A DNA stretch of 22,534 bases, from contig PLYX01000246.1 in the NCBI GenBank assembly GCA_003151895.1, forward strand, positions 2,673-25,206. Reading direction: 5' to 3'. This stretch comes from Solirubrobacterales bacterium. Lineage in GTDB: Bacteria > Actinomycetota > Thermoleophilia > Solirubrobacterales > Solirubrobacteraceae. The translations under genes were made by a program, and so were the position numbers. The notes beneath the pieces were generated by a model that had not been told where the DNA came from, made no database searches, and saw only the letters and a program-made list of their open reading frames with translations. Within the stretch, counting starts at the first letter, position 1. The number at the start of each line of letters is the position of its first letter. Positions 7,443 through 13,943 of the stretch are shown piece after piece.

Positions 7443-8909
7443 CTAGCGCGCTGCCGCCGCTCGCGGACGGTGGGCGCGTCGGGGACCCCCCATACCGGGG
7501 GGCAGGCGGGCGCCCACCCCGGCGGCAGCCGCAAGGGCGGCGATCGAGCGCTCCAGCTCGCGTGCGATCGTCTCGAGCTCCGGGAGCGCGTCGTAGTCGC
7601 CTATCAAGCCGAAGCCGAGATGGCCGTCGTAGCTCATCACGGCGATCCCCAGCGCCTGACGGCGTGCGAGCGGCACCACCGGATAGAGCGCCTTCAAACG
7701 GCGCCCGAGCAGATAGAGCGGGAACTGCGGGCCGGGAACGTTGGTGACGACGAGGTTGAAGAAGCGCTGGCGCGCCTGCAGCCGCGCGGCCTGGCTGAGG
7801 ATCGTCGGGGGAGCGAAGCCCGCGAGGTTCGTGAGCACCTCGGCGCCGACGGCCTGCCCAGAGTGCTTCAGGCCATCCATCTCAAGGCGCACCTGCGCGA
7901 GACACTCGGCGGGGTCGGTTGCCCCGACCGGCAGCGGCGCCCACATTGCCGCGACACGGTTGCCGAGTGCGCCGCGCTCGACATCGGCGCGCACCGAGAC
8001 TGGCACCATCGCCTTCAGAACGAGACCCTCGGTGTCATAGCCCTGCGCGCGCATGTGGTGTCCGAGCGCAAGGCTCACCGCGGCCAGGACCACATCGTTC
8101 AAGGTGCCGCCGAGCGCGTTCTTGATCGCCTTGAACTGCGCGAGATCCCCATCGACCCACGTGTAGCGCCGGTGGGAGGTTATGTCGACGTTCAGCGGGC
8201 TCGGAGGCGCGGGCGCGTTGATCCCCGCGAGCGTGGTGGCGCCGACCCCGACGACCGTGTCCTTCACGTACGCCAGCGCGCGCCGCGGACGGCGCAACAC
8301 TGCGCGTGCGCCGCGGATCATCTCGGCGGGCGCCGTGGAGCGCTCCACCAGCGCGTCAGCCAGCAGCTTCGCCGACCCCGGCAGCGGGCGTGCCACCCAT
8401 GGCACCGGCGGGCGACGCGTGCCCGAAGGCTCGGGTGAGGTGTCGAACAGCACAGTCGTGATGTCCACGCCCGAGATCCCGTCCACGAGCGCGTGATGGG
8501 TCTTCGAGATGACAGCGAAGCGTTCGCCCGCCATGTGCTGCACGAGCCACATCTCCCACAAAGGCTTGGAGCGGTCCAGGCGCTGGGAGAAGATGCGTCC
8601 CGCAAGCTGCTTGAGCTCCGTCTCGTCTTCAGGACGGGGAAGCGCTGTGTGGCGGATGTGGTAGCGGGGATTGAAGTGCGGATCGTCCGTCCACACCGGA
8701 CGGCCCTGGCCGAGCGGCACGAACGCGAGTCGCTGGCGGTAGCGCGGCACGAGGTGCAGCCGCGAGAGAATGTGCTCCACCATGTCTTCGTACGTCGGCG
8801 CCTGCCCTTCGAACACCATCACCGAGGCAACGTGCATGTGCGCCGAGCCGTGATCCTCGAGGTGCAAAAAGGCCGAGTCCAGGCCGGTCAGGCGGTCGGG
8901 GTTTGACAT
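7443..8909 (-). CDS. Wax ester synthase / diacylglycerol acyltransferase (WS/DGAT)
   Basis: This 488-residue bifunctional acyltransferase transfers acyl-CoA chains to fatty alcohols or diacylglycerol to make storage wax esters or triacylglycerol. The active-site motif HHALVDG is intact at residues 138-144. Other family blocks are LTGLDSAFLHLE at the N-terminus, PLWEMWLV (116-123), GGTLNDVVLAAV and NVPGPQFPLYLLGRRL. The length is normal. The C-terminal tail (LPPGMGGPRRAHRPRAAAAR) is basic and not conserved, and contains a perfect C6/G6 inverted repeat at DNA level (7486-7502). The ATG at 8909 sits 8 nt after a -10 box, so the mRNA is probably leaderless. It leads an apparent operon with nadE and the lipoprotein. 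Confidence 0.93.
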   Translation of the reverse strand: MSNPDRLTGLDSAFLHLEDHGSAHMHVASVMVFEGQAPTYEDMVEHILSRLHLVPRYRQRLAFVPLGQGRPVWTDDPHFNPRYHIRHTALPRPEDETELKQLAGRIFSQRLDRSKPLWEMWLVQHMAGERFAVISKTHHALVDGISGVDITTVLFDTSPEPSGTRRPPVPWVARPLPGSAKLLADALVERSTAPAEMIRGARAVLRRPRRALAYVKDTVVGVGATTLAGINAPAPPSPLNVDITSHRRYTWVDGDLAQFKAIKNALGGTLNDVVLAAVSLALGHHMRAQGYDTEGLVLKAMVPVSVRADVERGALGNRVAAMWAPLPVGATDPAECLAQVRLEMDGLKHSGQAVGAEVLTNLAGFAPPTILSQAARLQARQRFFNLVVTNVPGPQFPLYLLGRRLKALYPVVPLARRQALGIAVMSYDGHLGFGLIGDYDALPELETIARELERSIAALAAAAGVGARLPPGMGGPRRAHRPRAAAAR

Positions 8910-8917
8910 CCGTTCTG

Positions 8918-8946
8918 ATTGTCGCGGGTCTGGGGCGCCTCGTCAA
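8918..8946 (-). promoter_or_regulatory. Sigma-70-type promoter of the WS/DGAT-nadE operon
   Basis: On the minus strand TTGACG (8946-8941), a 17-nt spacer and GACAAT (8923-8918) are followed after 8 nt by the WS/DGAT ATG. Spacing and boxes are close to consensus. Transcription should start at or within two bases of the start codon, leaving no room for a Shine-Dalgarno. Confidence 0.7.
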
Positions 8947-9029
8947 TGTCGGGATGTGTCTCTCCGGGCGGCGAGCTCGAATAGGAAGGCGGGCCGACCG
9001 GCGCGGTTGGTTGGCGGCGCAGGACACCG

Positions 9030-9058
9030 TTGAGCGCCACATCGTGTATTCGTAGTCC
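9030..9058 (+). promoter_or_regulatory. Weak candidate promoter for the 82-aa ORF
   Basis: TTGAGC (9030-9035), a 17-nt spacer and TAGTCC (9053-9058) have the right geometry but a poor -10 box. The leader of about 50 nt contains a small GAGA/TCTC hairpin just before the ribosome binding site. Confidence 0.3.
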
Positions 9059-9117
9059 TGGGTCTGCGCTCATGTAGGACGCAAGACCGAGAAACCATCT
9101 CTCAGGAGGACTGGCGA

Positions 9118-9366
9118 ATGACGTTTGACCAATCGAAGATCGGGCAGGTCGTGGCGGCGCAGATGGAGGCGCTCGAAGGGCGGTACGGCGACGACTGCGA
9201 GATCGGCAACGTGTGCACGATCGTCGAGGTCCTTGGACCGCACGGTTCCGACGTGTCGGTGCGCAGCAGCGAAGCGCGCCCGCACACCACGATCGGCCTG
9301 CTGCGCATGGCCGAGGCGATGATGCTCAACCGGCTTGGCGGGGCGACTCGCGGGGAGGACGAGTAG
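9118..9366 (+). CDS. Small hypothetical protein, 82 aa
   Basis: An excellent ribosome binding site, AGGAGGA (9104-9110), lies 7 nt before the ATG, the best-defined start in the window. The protein is acidic, with helical ends (IGQVVAAQMEALEGRYGD and IGLLRMAEAMMLNRLGG) around a short beta-like segment (VCTIVEVLGPHGSDVSVRSS). There is no signal peptide, membrane segment or motif that I recognise. It stands alone between the divergent WS/DGAT operon and the riboswitch block of the RlpA-like gene. Function unknown. Confidence 0.75.
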   Translation: MTFDQSKIGQVVAAQMEALEGRYGDDCEIGNVCTIVEVLGPHGSDVSVRSSEARPHTTIGLLRMAEAMMLNRLGGATRGEDE

Positions 9367-9434
9367 CAGCGAGGTTGCCGGCGCACGCGCAGGAAGACGG
9401 GAGCGACATTGCGGTGACGGCTACCGCCGGAGGC

Positions 9435-9463
9435 TTGGACATGTGTGACTCTTCTCACACTAT
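9435..9463 (+). promoter_or_regulatory. Promoter of the riboswitch-RlpA transcript
   Basis: TTGGAC (9435-9440), exactly 17 nt, then CACTAT (9458-9463). The -10 keeps A2, A5 and T6 of the consensus. The predicted start near 9470 is about 20 nt before the riboswitch. Confidence 0.55.
9443..9460. promoter_or_regulatory. CRP/GlxR-type operator palindrome inside the promoter
   Basis: GTGTGA (9443-9448), six bases, TCACAC (9455-9460) is a perfect inverted repeat. Its core TGTGA-N6-TCACA is the textbook cAMP-receptor-protein half-site arrangement shared by actinobacterial Crp/GlxR. It fills the -35/-10 spacer and touches the -10 box, so a bound protein would most likely repress. The regulator itself is not in the window. 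Confidence 0.6.
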
Positions 9464-9490
9464 TCGTCTCCAACTGTCGGTTAGCGTCTC

Positions 9491-9672
9491 GGATGCCTGA
9501 CCCTGCCGAGTCGTCTTCGTGGATGAAGGCGAGCGGGGGACCCACTGCCGGGCCTGTCGTTTGGGCCCGGATGGGGCGAATCGGCCGCTGATGCGGCTGT
9601 AACGCCCGACCGGAGCACGTACGGATTCGTGCTGCCGGCGGGTGTGAGCCCGACAGCTAACCCCGTAGGCGG
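9491..9672 (+). promoter_or_regulatory. c-di-AMP riboswitch (ydaO-yuaA class)
   Basis: The 3' part reads GAGCCCGACAGCTAACCCCG then TAGGC, the highly conserved end of ydaO-yuaA RNAs. Upstream in the right order are GCCTGACCC, GGGGGACCC and GGGGCGAATC. Stems are visible: the closing pair GCCT (9495-9498) with AGGC (9667-9670); CCGGGCC (9548-9554) with GGCCCGG (9564-9570); GCCGC/GCGGC (9584-9597); AGCACG (9614-9619) with CGTGCT (9628-9633). It ends about 10 nt before the ribosome binding site of the RlpA-like gene. In actinobacteria this class typically controls wall hydrolases and switches expression off when c-di-AMP binds. Confidence 0.92.
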
Positions 9673-9692
9673 AAACACCAAGGAGGACCTCT

Positions 9693-10466
9693 TTGTTGAG
9701 GCCGCACATAACCGGGCGCGTTCTTCGCGCCCAGTCGGCGTTGCTTGGCGCGAGCTTGACCTGTGCCGCAGCGCTCACCGTTCTACCCGTCGGCGGCGCC
9801 GCCGGCGCAACCGCGCCGTCATCACCCGGGTCGGTACCGCCACTACCGGGTATTCCCACAACTCCAGCTGGCGCCTCGGTTGCCCAGCTGATCGGTCCTG
9901 TCGTGCCGCCGGTCCCGCCCGGGCGGGTGAAGCTGCGGATACACAGGGTCGATCTGGACGTGCTCGACGGGAGCGCGGCGATCGTCGCCGGCACGTTGCG
10001 CCCCGGTCTGGCCGGGCGCACGGTTGACCTCCAGCGTTTCGGGCGCCACGGTTGGCGCACCATCTCGCACACCCTCACGCGGCCTCGCGGCCGTTTCGTG
10101 CTGCGCTACACCCCGCACCGCCTACTCACCGAGCGTGTGCGGGTCATGTTCGCCGGTGATCCTCGCGGTCTCAGCTCACACCGCAACATCGGGCGCTTGA
10201 GATCCTACCGTCTCGCCGGCGCCTCGTGGTACGGCGGGGGAGGTGGTCTTGCGTGCGGTGGCCGGCTCACCGCCTCCACGATGGGCGTGGCCAACAAAAC
10301 GCTCCCATGCGGGACGCTCATCACGCTCCGCTACGGCGGGCGTTCGGTGCGCATACCGGTGGTGGACCGCGGACCATACGTCGCAGGTCGCGAATTCGAT
10401 CTCACCGAAGCCACCAAGCGTGCGCTTGGGTTCGAAGGCGTGGGCAACGTGTGGAGCACGCGTTAG
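9693..10466 (+). CDS. Secreted RlpA-like double-psi beta-barrel protein (cell-wall remodelling)
   Basis: This 257-residue protein starts with TTG; AGGAGG (9681-9686) lies 6 nt upstream, and a second TTG three bases later is equally possible. A signal peptide is likely (RVLRAQSALLGASLTCAAAL, cleavage near GAAGA). After a Pro-rich linker, residues about 70-160 form a beta-rich domain (VKLRIHRVDLDVLDGSAAIV), possibly Ig-like. The C-terminal RlpA/3D-like barrel (about 173-257) has ASWYGGGGGLACGGRLT, MGVANKTLPCGTLITLRYGG, VPVVDRGPY-type residues (IPVVDRGPYVAGREFDLTE) and the conserved Asp of VDRGPY. Related domains cleave or bind peptidoglycan glycan strands. Control by a c-di-AMP riboswitch and a CRP-type site fits a wall-growth role. 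Activity is inferred. Confidence 0.88.
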   Translation: MLRPHITGRVLRAQSALLGASLTCAAALTVLPVGGAAGATAPSSPGSVPPLPGIPTTPAGASVAQLIGPVVPPVPPGRVKLRIHRVDLDVLDGSAAIVAGTLRPGLAGRTVDLQRFGRHGWRTISHTLTRPRGRFVLRYTPHRLLTERVRVMFAGDPRGLSSHRNIGRLRSYRLAGASWYGGGGGLACGGRLTASTMGVANKTLPCGTLITLRYGGRSVRIPVVDRGPYVAGREFDLTEATKRALGFEGVGNVWSTR

Positions 10467-10544
10467 CGCACACCGATCACACCGGCAGGGCGCGGGTCGA
10501 CCGTGCCTCGCCGTTTTGCGCGAGCATCCCGCGGGTAGCTACCG

Positions 10545-11000
10545 ATGCGAACCCCACTAGAATGTAGGAGACTGCCCCACGCGATCGTGACGAAGGCCAT
10601 CAAACATCGAAACGCAAAGCCTGCCCGCAAGTGTGCGGACAGAGAGCGTGCCCGCAAGAAGGCCGCCGTCATGACGACGGCGGCTTGGCGCGCCGTGCGC
10701 GTGGCCCGCGGGATGAGGCGTGCGAAGCGACGCTATCGCCGAACTTCTCAGCGTAAGAAGGTCGGGGAGTTGCGTGCCGTGTCGGTCGGCTCCATCGCCG
10801 TCGGGTCGTTTGCGCTCGGGGCGAGCGCGTTCGGAGCTCTCGCCGTCGGGGCGGTGGCGATTCGGCGCCTGGCGATCAAGCGTGCCGCGATCGGGCGGCT
10901 CGACGTGCGCAAGGTGAAAGTCGGCCGTCTGGAAGTCGATGAGCTGGTCGTGCACAGCGATCGACGCCCGCTGAGCGTGCCGCTGACTGACGAGCCCTGA
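10545..11000 (+). CDS. Basic protein with C-terminal five-residue repeats, function unknown
   Basis: The 151-residue frame has two parts. Residues 1-75 are strongly basic (KPARKCADRERARKK, RGMRRAKRRYRR). Residues 81-135 are eleven uninterrupted pentads with a hydrophobic residue at every fifth position: VGSIA, VGSFA, LGASA, FGALA, VGAVA, IRRLA, IKRAA, IGRLD, VRKVK, VGRLE, VDELV. This period suggests a pentapeptide-type beta-helix, though the usual Asp/Asn-Leu centre is missing. The start is unsure: ATG 10545 has no clear ribosome binding site; GTG 10587 and ATG 10671 (inside a hairpin loop) are in frame. It could be secreted, DNA-binding or membrane-associated; I cannot say. Confidence 0.55.
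   Translation: MRTPLECRRLPHAIVTKAIKHRNAKPARKCADRERARKKAAVMTTAAWRAVRVARGMRRAKRRYRRTSQRKKVGELRAVSVGSIAVGSFALGASAFGALAVGAVAIRRLAIKRAAIGRLDVRKVKVGRLEVDELVVHSDRRPLSVPLTDEP
10662..10684. other. Perfect 9-bp inverted repeat with an in-frame ATG in its loop
   Basis: GCCGCCGTC (10662-10670), loop ATGAC, GACGGCGGC (10676-10684). It lies inside the basic half of the pentad-repeat protein's reading frame. As RNA it would be a very stable hairpin presenting ATG at 10671 in the loop. It could be an attenuator or translation-control hairpin, or simply coding sequence. Confidence 0.5.
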
Positions 11001-11053
11001 GGCGACGCCCGGCCTCGTTCGCTTCGGGCCGAAGTCCTTGGCGTTCAGACGGT

Positions 11054-11806
11054 ATGTCACGGGTTCGCGACTGGGACGGTGCCACATATGACCGCATCTC
11101 GGGGCCGATGGAGGCGCTCGGGCTCGAAGTGCTCGCGCGCTTGGACCTGACCGGCACCGAGGTCGTGCTCGACGCGGGCTGCGGGTCGGGGCGGATCACC
11201 GAGGCGCTGCTCGAGCAGCTGCCAAACGGTCGCGCGATCGGGGTTGACCAGTCGGCCTCGATGGTGGACGCCGCAAGACGGCGCCTCGGCCCCGGGGTGG
11301 ACCTCCGCGTCCTTGACCTGCTGGAGCTCGAGCTGGAACAGCCCGTCGACGCGATCCTCTCGACTGCCACCTTCCACTGGATCTCCGACCACGACCTGCT
11401 CTTCCGGCGCCTGCACGCCGCGCTGCGTCCCGGCGGGCGGATGGCTGCGCAGTGCGGGGGAGAGGGCAACATCGACATCCTTCGCGGCCGGGTGGCTACG
11501 GTGCTCGCCCGTGAGCGGTATGCGGAGCGCTTCGCCGACTGGCGGCCACCCTGGAACTACGCCGGGCCGACTGAGACCCGCGAGCGTCTGCTTGCCGCAG
11601 GCTTCAGCTCGGCCGAGTGCCGGCTCACGCCGGCGCCCCGCCAGCCCGACCATCCACGCGAGTTCCTCGCGACGATCGTTCTCGGCCCCCACGTCCAGCA
11701 GTTGCCTGTAGAGCTGCGCGAGCGGTTCATGGACGACGTGCTCGACACGCTGGGGGAGCCGGTAGTCGTCGACTACATACGCCTCAACATCGACGCCGTC
11801 GTGTAG
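11054..11806 (+). CDS. SAM-dependent methyltransferase, trans-aconitate methyltransferase-like
   Basis: This 250-residue class I methyltransferase carries motif I, VVLDAGCGSGRITEALL (residues 37-53; Asp40 to Gly46 form the SAM loop), then an acidic residue in AIGVDQSASMV and the post-II segment DAILSTATFHWISDHDLLFRRL. The HWI-D block followed by LRPGG, and the start RDWDGATYDRIS, match Tam-type enzymes, which methylate trans-aconitate or other small carboxylic acids. The substrate is uncertain. No convincing ribosome binding site precedes the ATG. It converges on the VapBC module, with only about 18 nt between the two ends. Confidence 0.85.
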   Translation: MSRVRDWDGATYDRISGPMEALGLEVLARLDLTGTEVVLDAGCGSGRITEALLEQLPNGRAIGVDQSASMVDAARRRLGPGVDLRVLDLLELELEQPVDAILSTATFHWISDHDLLFRRLHAALRPGGRMAAQCGGEGNIDILRGRVATVLARERYAERFADWRPPWNYAGPTETRERLLAAGFSSAECRLTPAPRQPDHPREFLATIVLGPHVQQLPVELRERFMDDVLDTLGEPVVVDYIRLNIDAVV

Positions 11807-11824
11807 CCAGACGCGTCGGGATCT

Positions 11825-12220
11825 CTATAGCTCGAACACGGTGACGTTCGCGTGCTTGGCGGCCTCGGCGGCAAGGGCGCTGTCCTTGGTGGCGAGCGGC
11901 TCGTCCAGCTGCTCGGCGAGGGCGACGAACAAGGCATCTGCCGCCGTGAAGTTACGCCGCAGCGCCCACACGCGCTGGCGCAGTGGGAGGCAGGGGAAGA
12001 GCTCAACCGGCAGGTCGCCGAGATCCTGCACGGCGCCAGCGGCGCGATCCTCGCTGATTTCTGCCCGAAACACCTCTCGCCGCAGGACGGCTAGCACCTC
12101 GAAGATCAGCAGGTCAGGCGCGGCAAGCTCGTTCTCGGCCGTCATGAGCGTTTCGACTTGCTGCGCGACGCCGACGCCCAGCAGGAAGTCGACGACCGCG
12201 GACGTATCGAGGACGGTCAC
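11825..12220 (-). CDS. vapC: VapC-type PIN-domain ribonuclease toxin
   Basis: This 131-residue PIN domain has the acidic metal-binding set intact: Asp5 (MTVLDTSAVVDFLL), Glu41 (LLIFEVLAVLRRE), Asp95 (NFTAADALFVALAE) and Asp113 (LATKDSAL). VapC toxins are Mg2+-dependent endoribonucleases that usually cut tRNA or rRNA; the target here is unknown. The start codon is GTG, overlapping the antitoxin stop as GTGA, so the two are translationally coupled. The full-length domain and intact residues suggest an active toxin. It is the downstream gene of the module. Confidence 0.92.
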   Translation of the reverse strand: MTVLDTSAVVDFLLGVGVAQQVETLMTAENELAAPDLLIFEVLAVLRREVFRAEISEDRAAGAVQDLGDLPVELFPCLPLRQRVWALRRNFTAADALFVALAEQLDEPLATKDSALAAEAAKHANVTVFEL

Positions 12221-12459
12221 TCGCCGTGATCACGAATCGACCGTACGGCGAGCACGCTCGACTCGTCCGGCTCAACGATGCCACGTGCGGCGATACGCTC
12301 GGAGAGCTCGGCCGGAGTAGGCCGGGATGCGCTGCGCGCGAGCACAGAGCGCAGATACTCGGAGAAGGAGACACCCGAGGCGGCCGCACGGGCCTTTAGC
12401 GTGTGGTGCACATTCTCGGGCACGTCGCGGATCTGAACAAGTGTTCCCATACGAATCAC
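12217..12459 (-). CDS. vapB: FitA/VapB-type ribbon-helix-helix antitoxin
   Basis: The N-terminal half is a ribbon-helix-helix of the FitA type: MGTLVQIRDVPENVHHTLKA then RAAASGVSFSEYLRSVL. The C-terminal half (PTPAELSERIAARGIVEPDE) is the flexible toxin-binding tail. It neutralises VapC and should repress its own promoter. The GTG at 12459 lies 6 nt after TATGAT, fitting a leaderless start; an in-frame ATG at 12450 is the alternative (77 aa). It overlaps the toxin gene by 4 nt. Confidence 0.9.
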   Translation of the reverse strand: MIRMGTLVQIRDVPENVHHTLKARAAASGVSFSEYLRSVLARSASRPTPAELSERIAARGIVEPDESSVLAVRSIRDHGE

Positions 12460-12461
12460 AA

Positions 12462-12483
12462 CAATATCATACGCAATGTATAC
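12462..12483 (-). promoter_or_regulatory. vapBC promoter -10 box and candidate operator repeats
   Basis: On the minus strand TATGAT (12471-12466) lies 6 nt before the GTG of vapB; no good -35 is seen. The same short AT-rich island carries two similar repeats on the plus strand, CAATATCATAC (12462-12472) and CAATGTATAC (12474-12483), 12 nt apart. This suits binding of the RHH antitoxin, by inference. Confidence 0.45.
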
Positions 12484-12545
12484 CGTAGCCCACCTCGACG
12501 CCGACGCGTTTGCAACTGCGCTGCTATCGAACGGTTTCTGAAGCT

Positions 12546-13187
12546 CTACGCGATGAGCCGGATGGTGGCCCGCCGCGCGGCTTCAAGGACCAGCTCGCGG
12601 CCGGCGCCCTCCCACAGCGGACGCGCTGGCGTCGTGATGATGAGGTCATTGTGCCCAACTCTTCCCTTTCCCCGCCACAGCATGATCGCCCTGCGCCCTG
12701 TGAACCGTCGGCTCATCCACACCAGCCCGTCCGCTTGCGGGTCAGCCGCGTGGAGGGCACGTGCCCACCGCGCCGTCCATTCGTACTCTGCCGCCGGCGT
12801 CTCGATCAGCTCGCCGTGCGTGAGGCCGAGTCGCTGAAGCCCGTATCCGTGAAGCTGGATAAGGGCGAGATCCCGCGTGGGTGCCAGCTCGCTGATGACC
12901 CGGCCGTTCAGACCGGCGAGGAAGTACTGCCTGATGACGTCCGGACCTATTGGAACGTCGTGGAACAGGCCCTCAGCGAGCGCCACGTCCTCGTCCACCC
13001 CGGCGTACAGGGTCGGGACCACCGGCTTGCCGATCGGGCGAAACCGAGCGATCGGTTCTGGGGACGAGTTGAAGTCGATCGCACCGCGATAGCGCTCGTG
13101 GACCCGCACCAAGCGCGTGCCTGCCGGCATCGTCTCCAGCCCCGGCGCGAGCCGGCCTCGCGAGGGCGGCTCCGGAAGGCTGCTCAA
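12546..13187 (-). CDS. RES-domain toxin
   Basis: This 213-residue protein has the RES-domain pattern: LVRVHERYRGAIDFNSS, then IARFRPIG, VVPTLYAGVDEDVALAEGLF and later HALVD-free segments such as ISELAPTRDLALIQLHGYG and LVWMSRRF. The conserved Arg, Glu and Ser that name the domain can be placed in RFRP, ALAEGLFH and MSRRF. Characterised RES toxins degrade NAD+ or ADP-ribosylate targets. The start is TTG at 13187, overlapping the upstream stop as TTGA; an in-frame ATG at 13130 (MPAGTRLVRV) is where homology begins. It is paired with the upstream antitoxin. Note that the same window encodes NAD+ synthetase, but the two are not linked in an operon. Confidence 0.88.
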   Translation of the reverse strand: MSSLPEPPSRGRLAPGLETMPAGTRLVRVHERYRGAIDFNSSPEPIARFRPIGKPVVPTLYAGVDEDVALAEGLFHDVPIGPDVIRQYFLAGLNGRVISELAPTRDLALIQLHGYGLQRLGLTHGELIETPAAEYEWTARWARALHAADPQADGLVWMSRRFTGRRAIMLWRGKGRVGHNDLIITTPARPLWEGAGRELVLEAARRATIRLIA

Positions 13188-13846
13188 GCGGGAAGCGACA
13201 GCGCCTCGCCGGCCGCCGCGAGGACCCGCTCGGGATCCTCGTCGAGGAGGTCAACCGGGCGGCGATCCCACAGCCAGCCGCTCGGCGTGGTGAACCACAG
13301 CGCGAGCGGCCAACCGCTCAGGCCCCGATCGCGCAGGATCGCTCCCGCGCGCGCGACGATGGGACTCGGCCGTCCATCGCGAAACTGAAACGCCGGATAC
13401 AGCGTGCGGCCATGCAACGGCACTCCGATGATTCGTCCCTCGCTGTGCCATCGTGACGCCAGCGCCGAGCGGTTACTGGCTGTTGAGCCTGCCTGGTTGG
13501 CCACCTGCTCGGCTGTGAGCGCCCCGAACTTCTTCAGCAGCTCGCTGCGCGCCTGCGCACTCTGCTGGGCGTGCCATGCTTCCGCAGGCGAAGGAACTGA
13601 CTCGGGAAGCATCACGTCGATCAGGTCCTCCAGCCGCCGTCGAGTCCCGACCGTCCGCGCCAGGTCCGTGAGCAGGTTCCTCGTAGCATTCACGAGGATC
13701 TTCTGGACCGTCCCCTCGCTGATGGAGAGCCGCTTGGCGACCGCGCGGCTCGTCAGTCCTTCCAGATATACGCCGGAAACCACCTCGCGCTCGCGGGGCG
13801 AGAGACCCTCCATAATGAACTCAGGCGCAGATACGATGACCGTCAC
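13184..13846 (-). CDS. RES-partner antitoxin: sigma-4/LuxR-like HTH plus Xre/MbcA/ParS-type toxin-binding tail
   Basis: The 220-residue form starts at GTG 13846. Residues 14-60 are a LuxR/sigma-region-4-like helix-turn-helix (GLSPREREVVSGVYLEGLTS, AVAKRLSISEGTVQKI). The middle part (LLKKFGALTAEQVANQAG, SALASRWHSEGRIIGV, LYPAFQFRDGRPSPIV) and the end (ALWFTTPSGWLWDRRPVDLL) follow the pattern of antitoxins encoded next to RES toxins, in which the C-terminal segment plugs the toxin. A frame extension to TTG 13882 exists but would start inside the -35 box. It overlaps the toxin start by 4 nt, and likely represses its own promoter. The HTH type is unusual for the family, where Xre-like HTHs are the rule. 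Confidence 0.85.
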   Translation of the reverse strand: MTVIVSAPEFIMEGLSPREREVVSGVYLEGLTSRAVAKRLSISEGTVQKILVNATRNLLTDLARTVGTRRRLEDLIDVMLPESVPSPAEAWHAQQSAQARSELLKKFGALTAEQVANQAGSTASNRSALASRWHSEGRIIGVPLHGRTLYPAFQFRDGRPSPIVARAGAILRDRGLSGWPLALWFTTPSGWLWDRRPVDLLDEDPERVLAAAGEALSLPA

Positions 13847-13853
13847 GGCATTT

Positions 13854-13882
13854 ATTCTAGCCCCCGGGGCGGCATAAGGCAA
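13854..13882 (-). promoter_or_regulatory. Promoter of the RES toxin-antitoxin operon, leaderless start
   Basis: On the minus strand TTGCCT (13882-13877), 17 nt, TAGAAT (13859-13854), then 7 nt to GTG at 13846. The predicted transcript begins at the start codon itself. This settles the start in favour of 13846. Confidence 0.72.
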
Positions 13883-13943
13883 GGGGTTTCAACGGAGCGG
13901 GGATGAACGACGTGCTTGTCGCAAGGTGCGCCGGAAGGGGCGC

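Noticed and set aside
7486..7502. C6-ATACC-G6 inverted repeat as a terminator between WS/DGAT and nadE
   Set aside because: It lies inside the WS/DGAT coding sequence, before its stop, and nadE follows after 19 nt; kept only as part of the 14-mer observation.
5822..8438. Long plus-strand frames opposite nadE and WS/DGAT
   Set aside because: Antisense to two genes with complete catalytic motifs; composition is that of a mirrored third-position-GC frame.
13844..13882. TTG at 13882 as the start of the RES antitoxin
   Set aside because: The TTG is part of the -35 box of a well-spaced promoter whose transcript should begin at GTG 13846.
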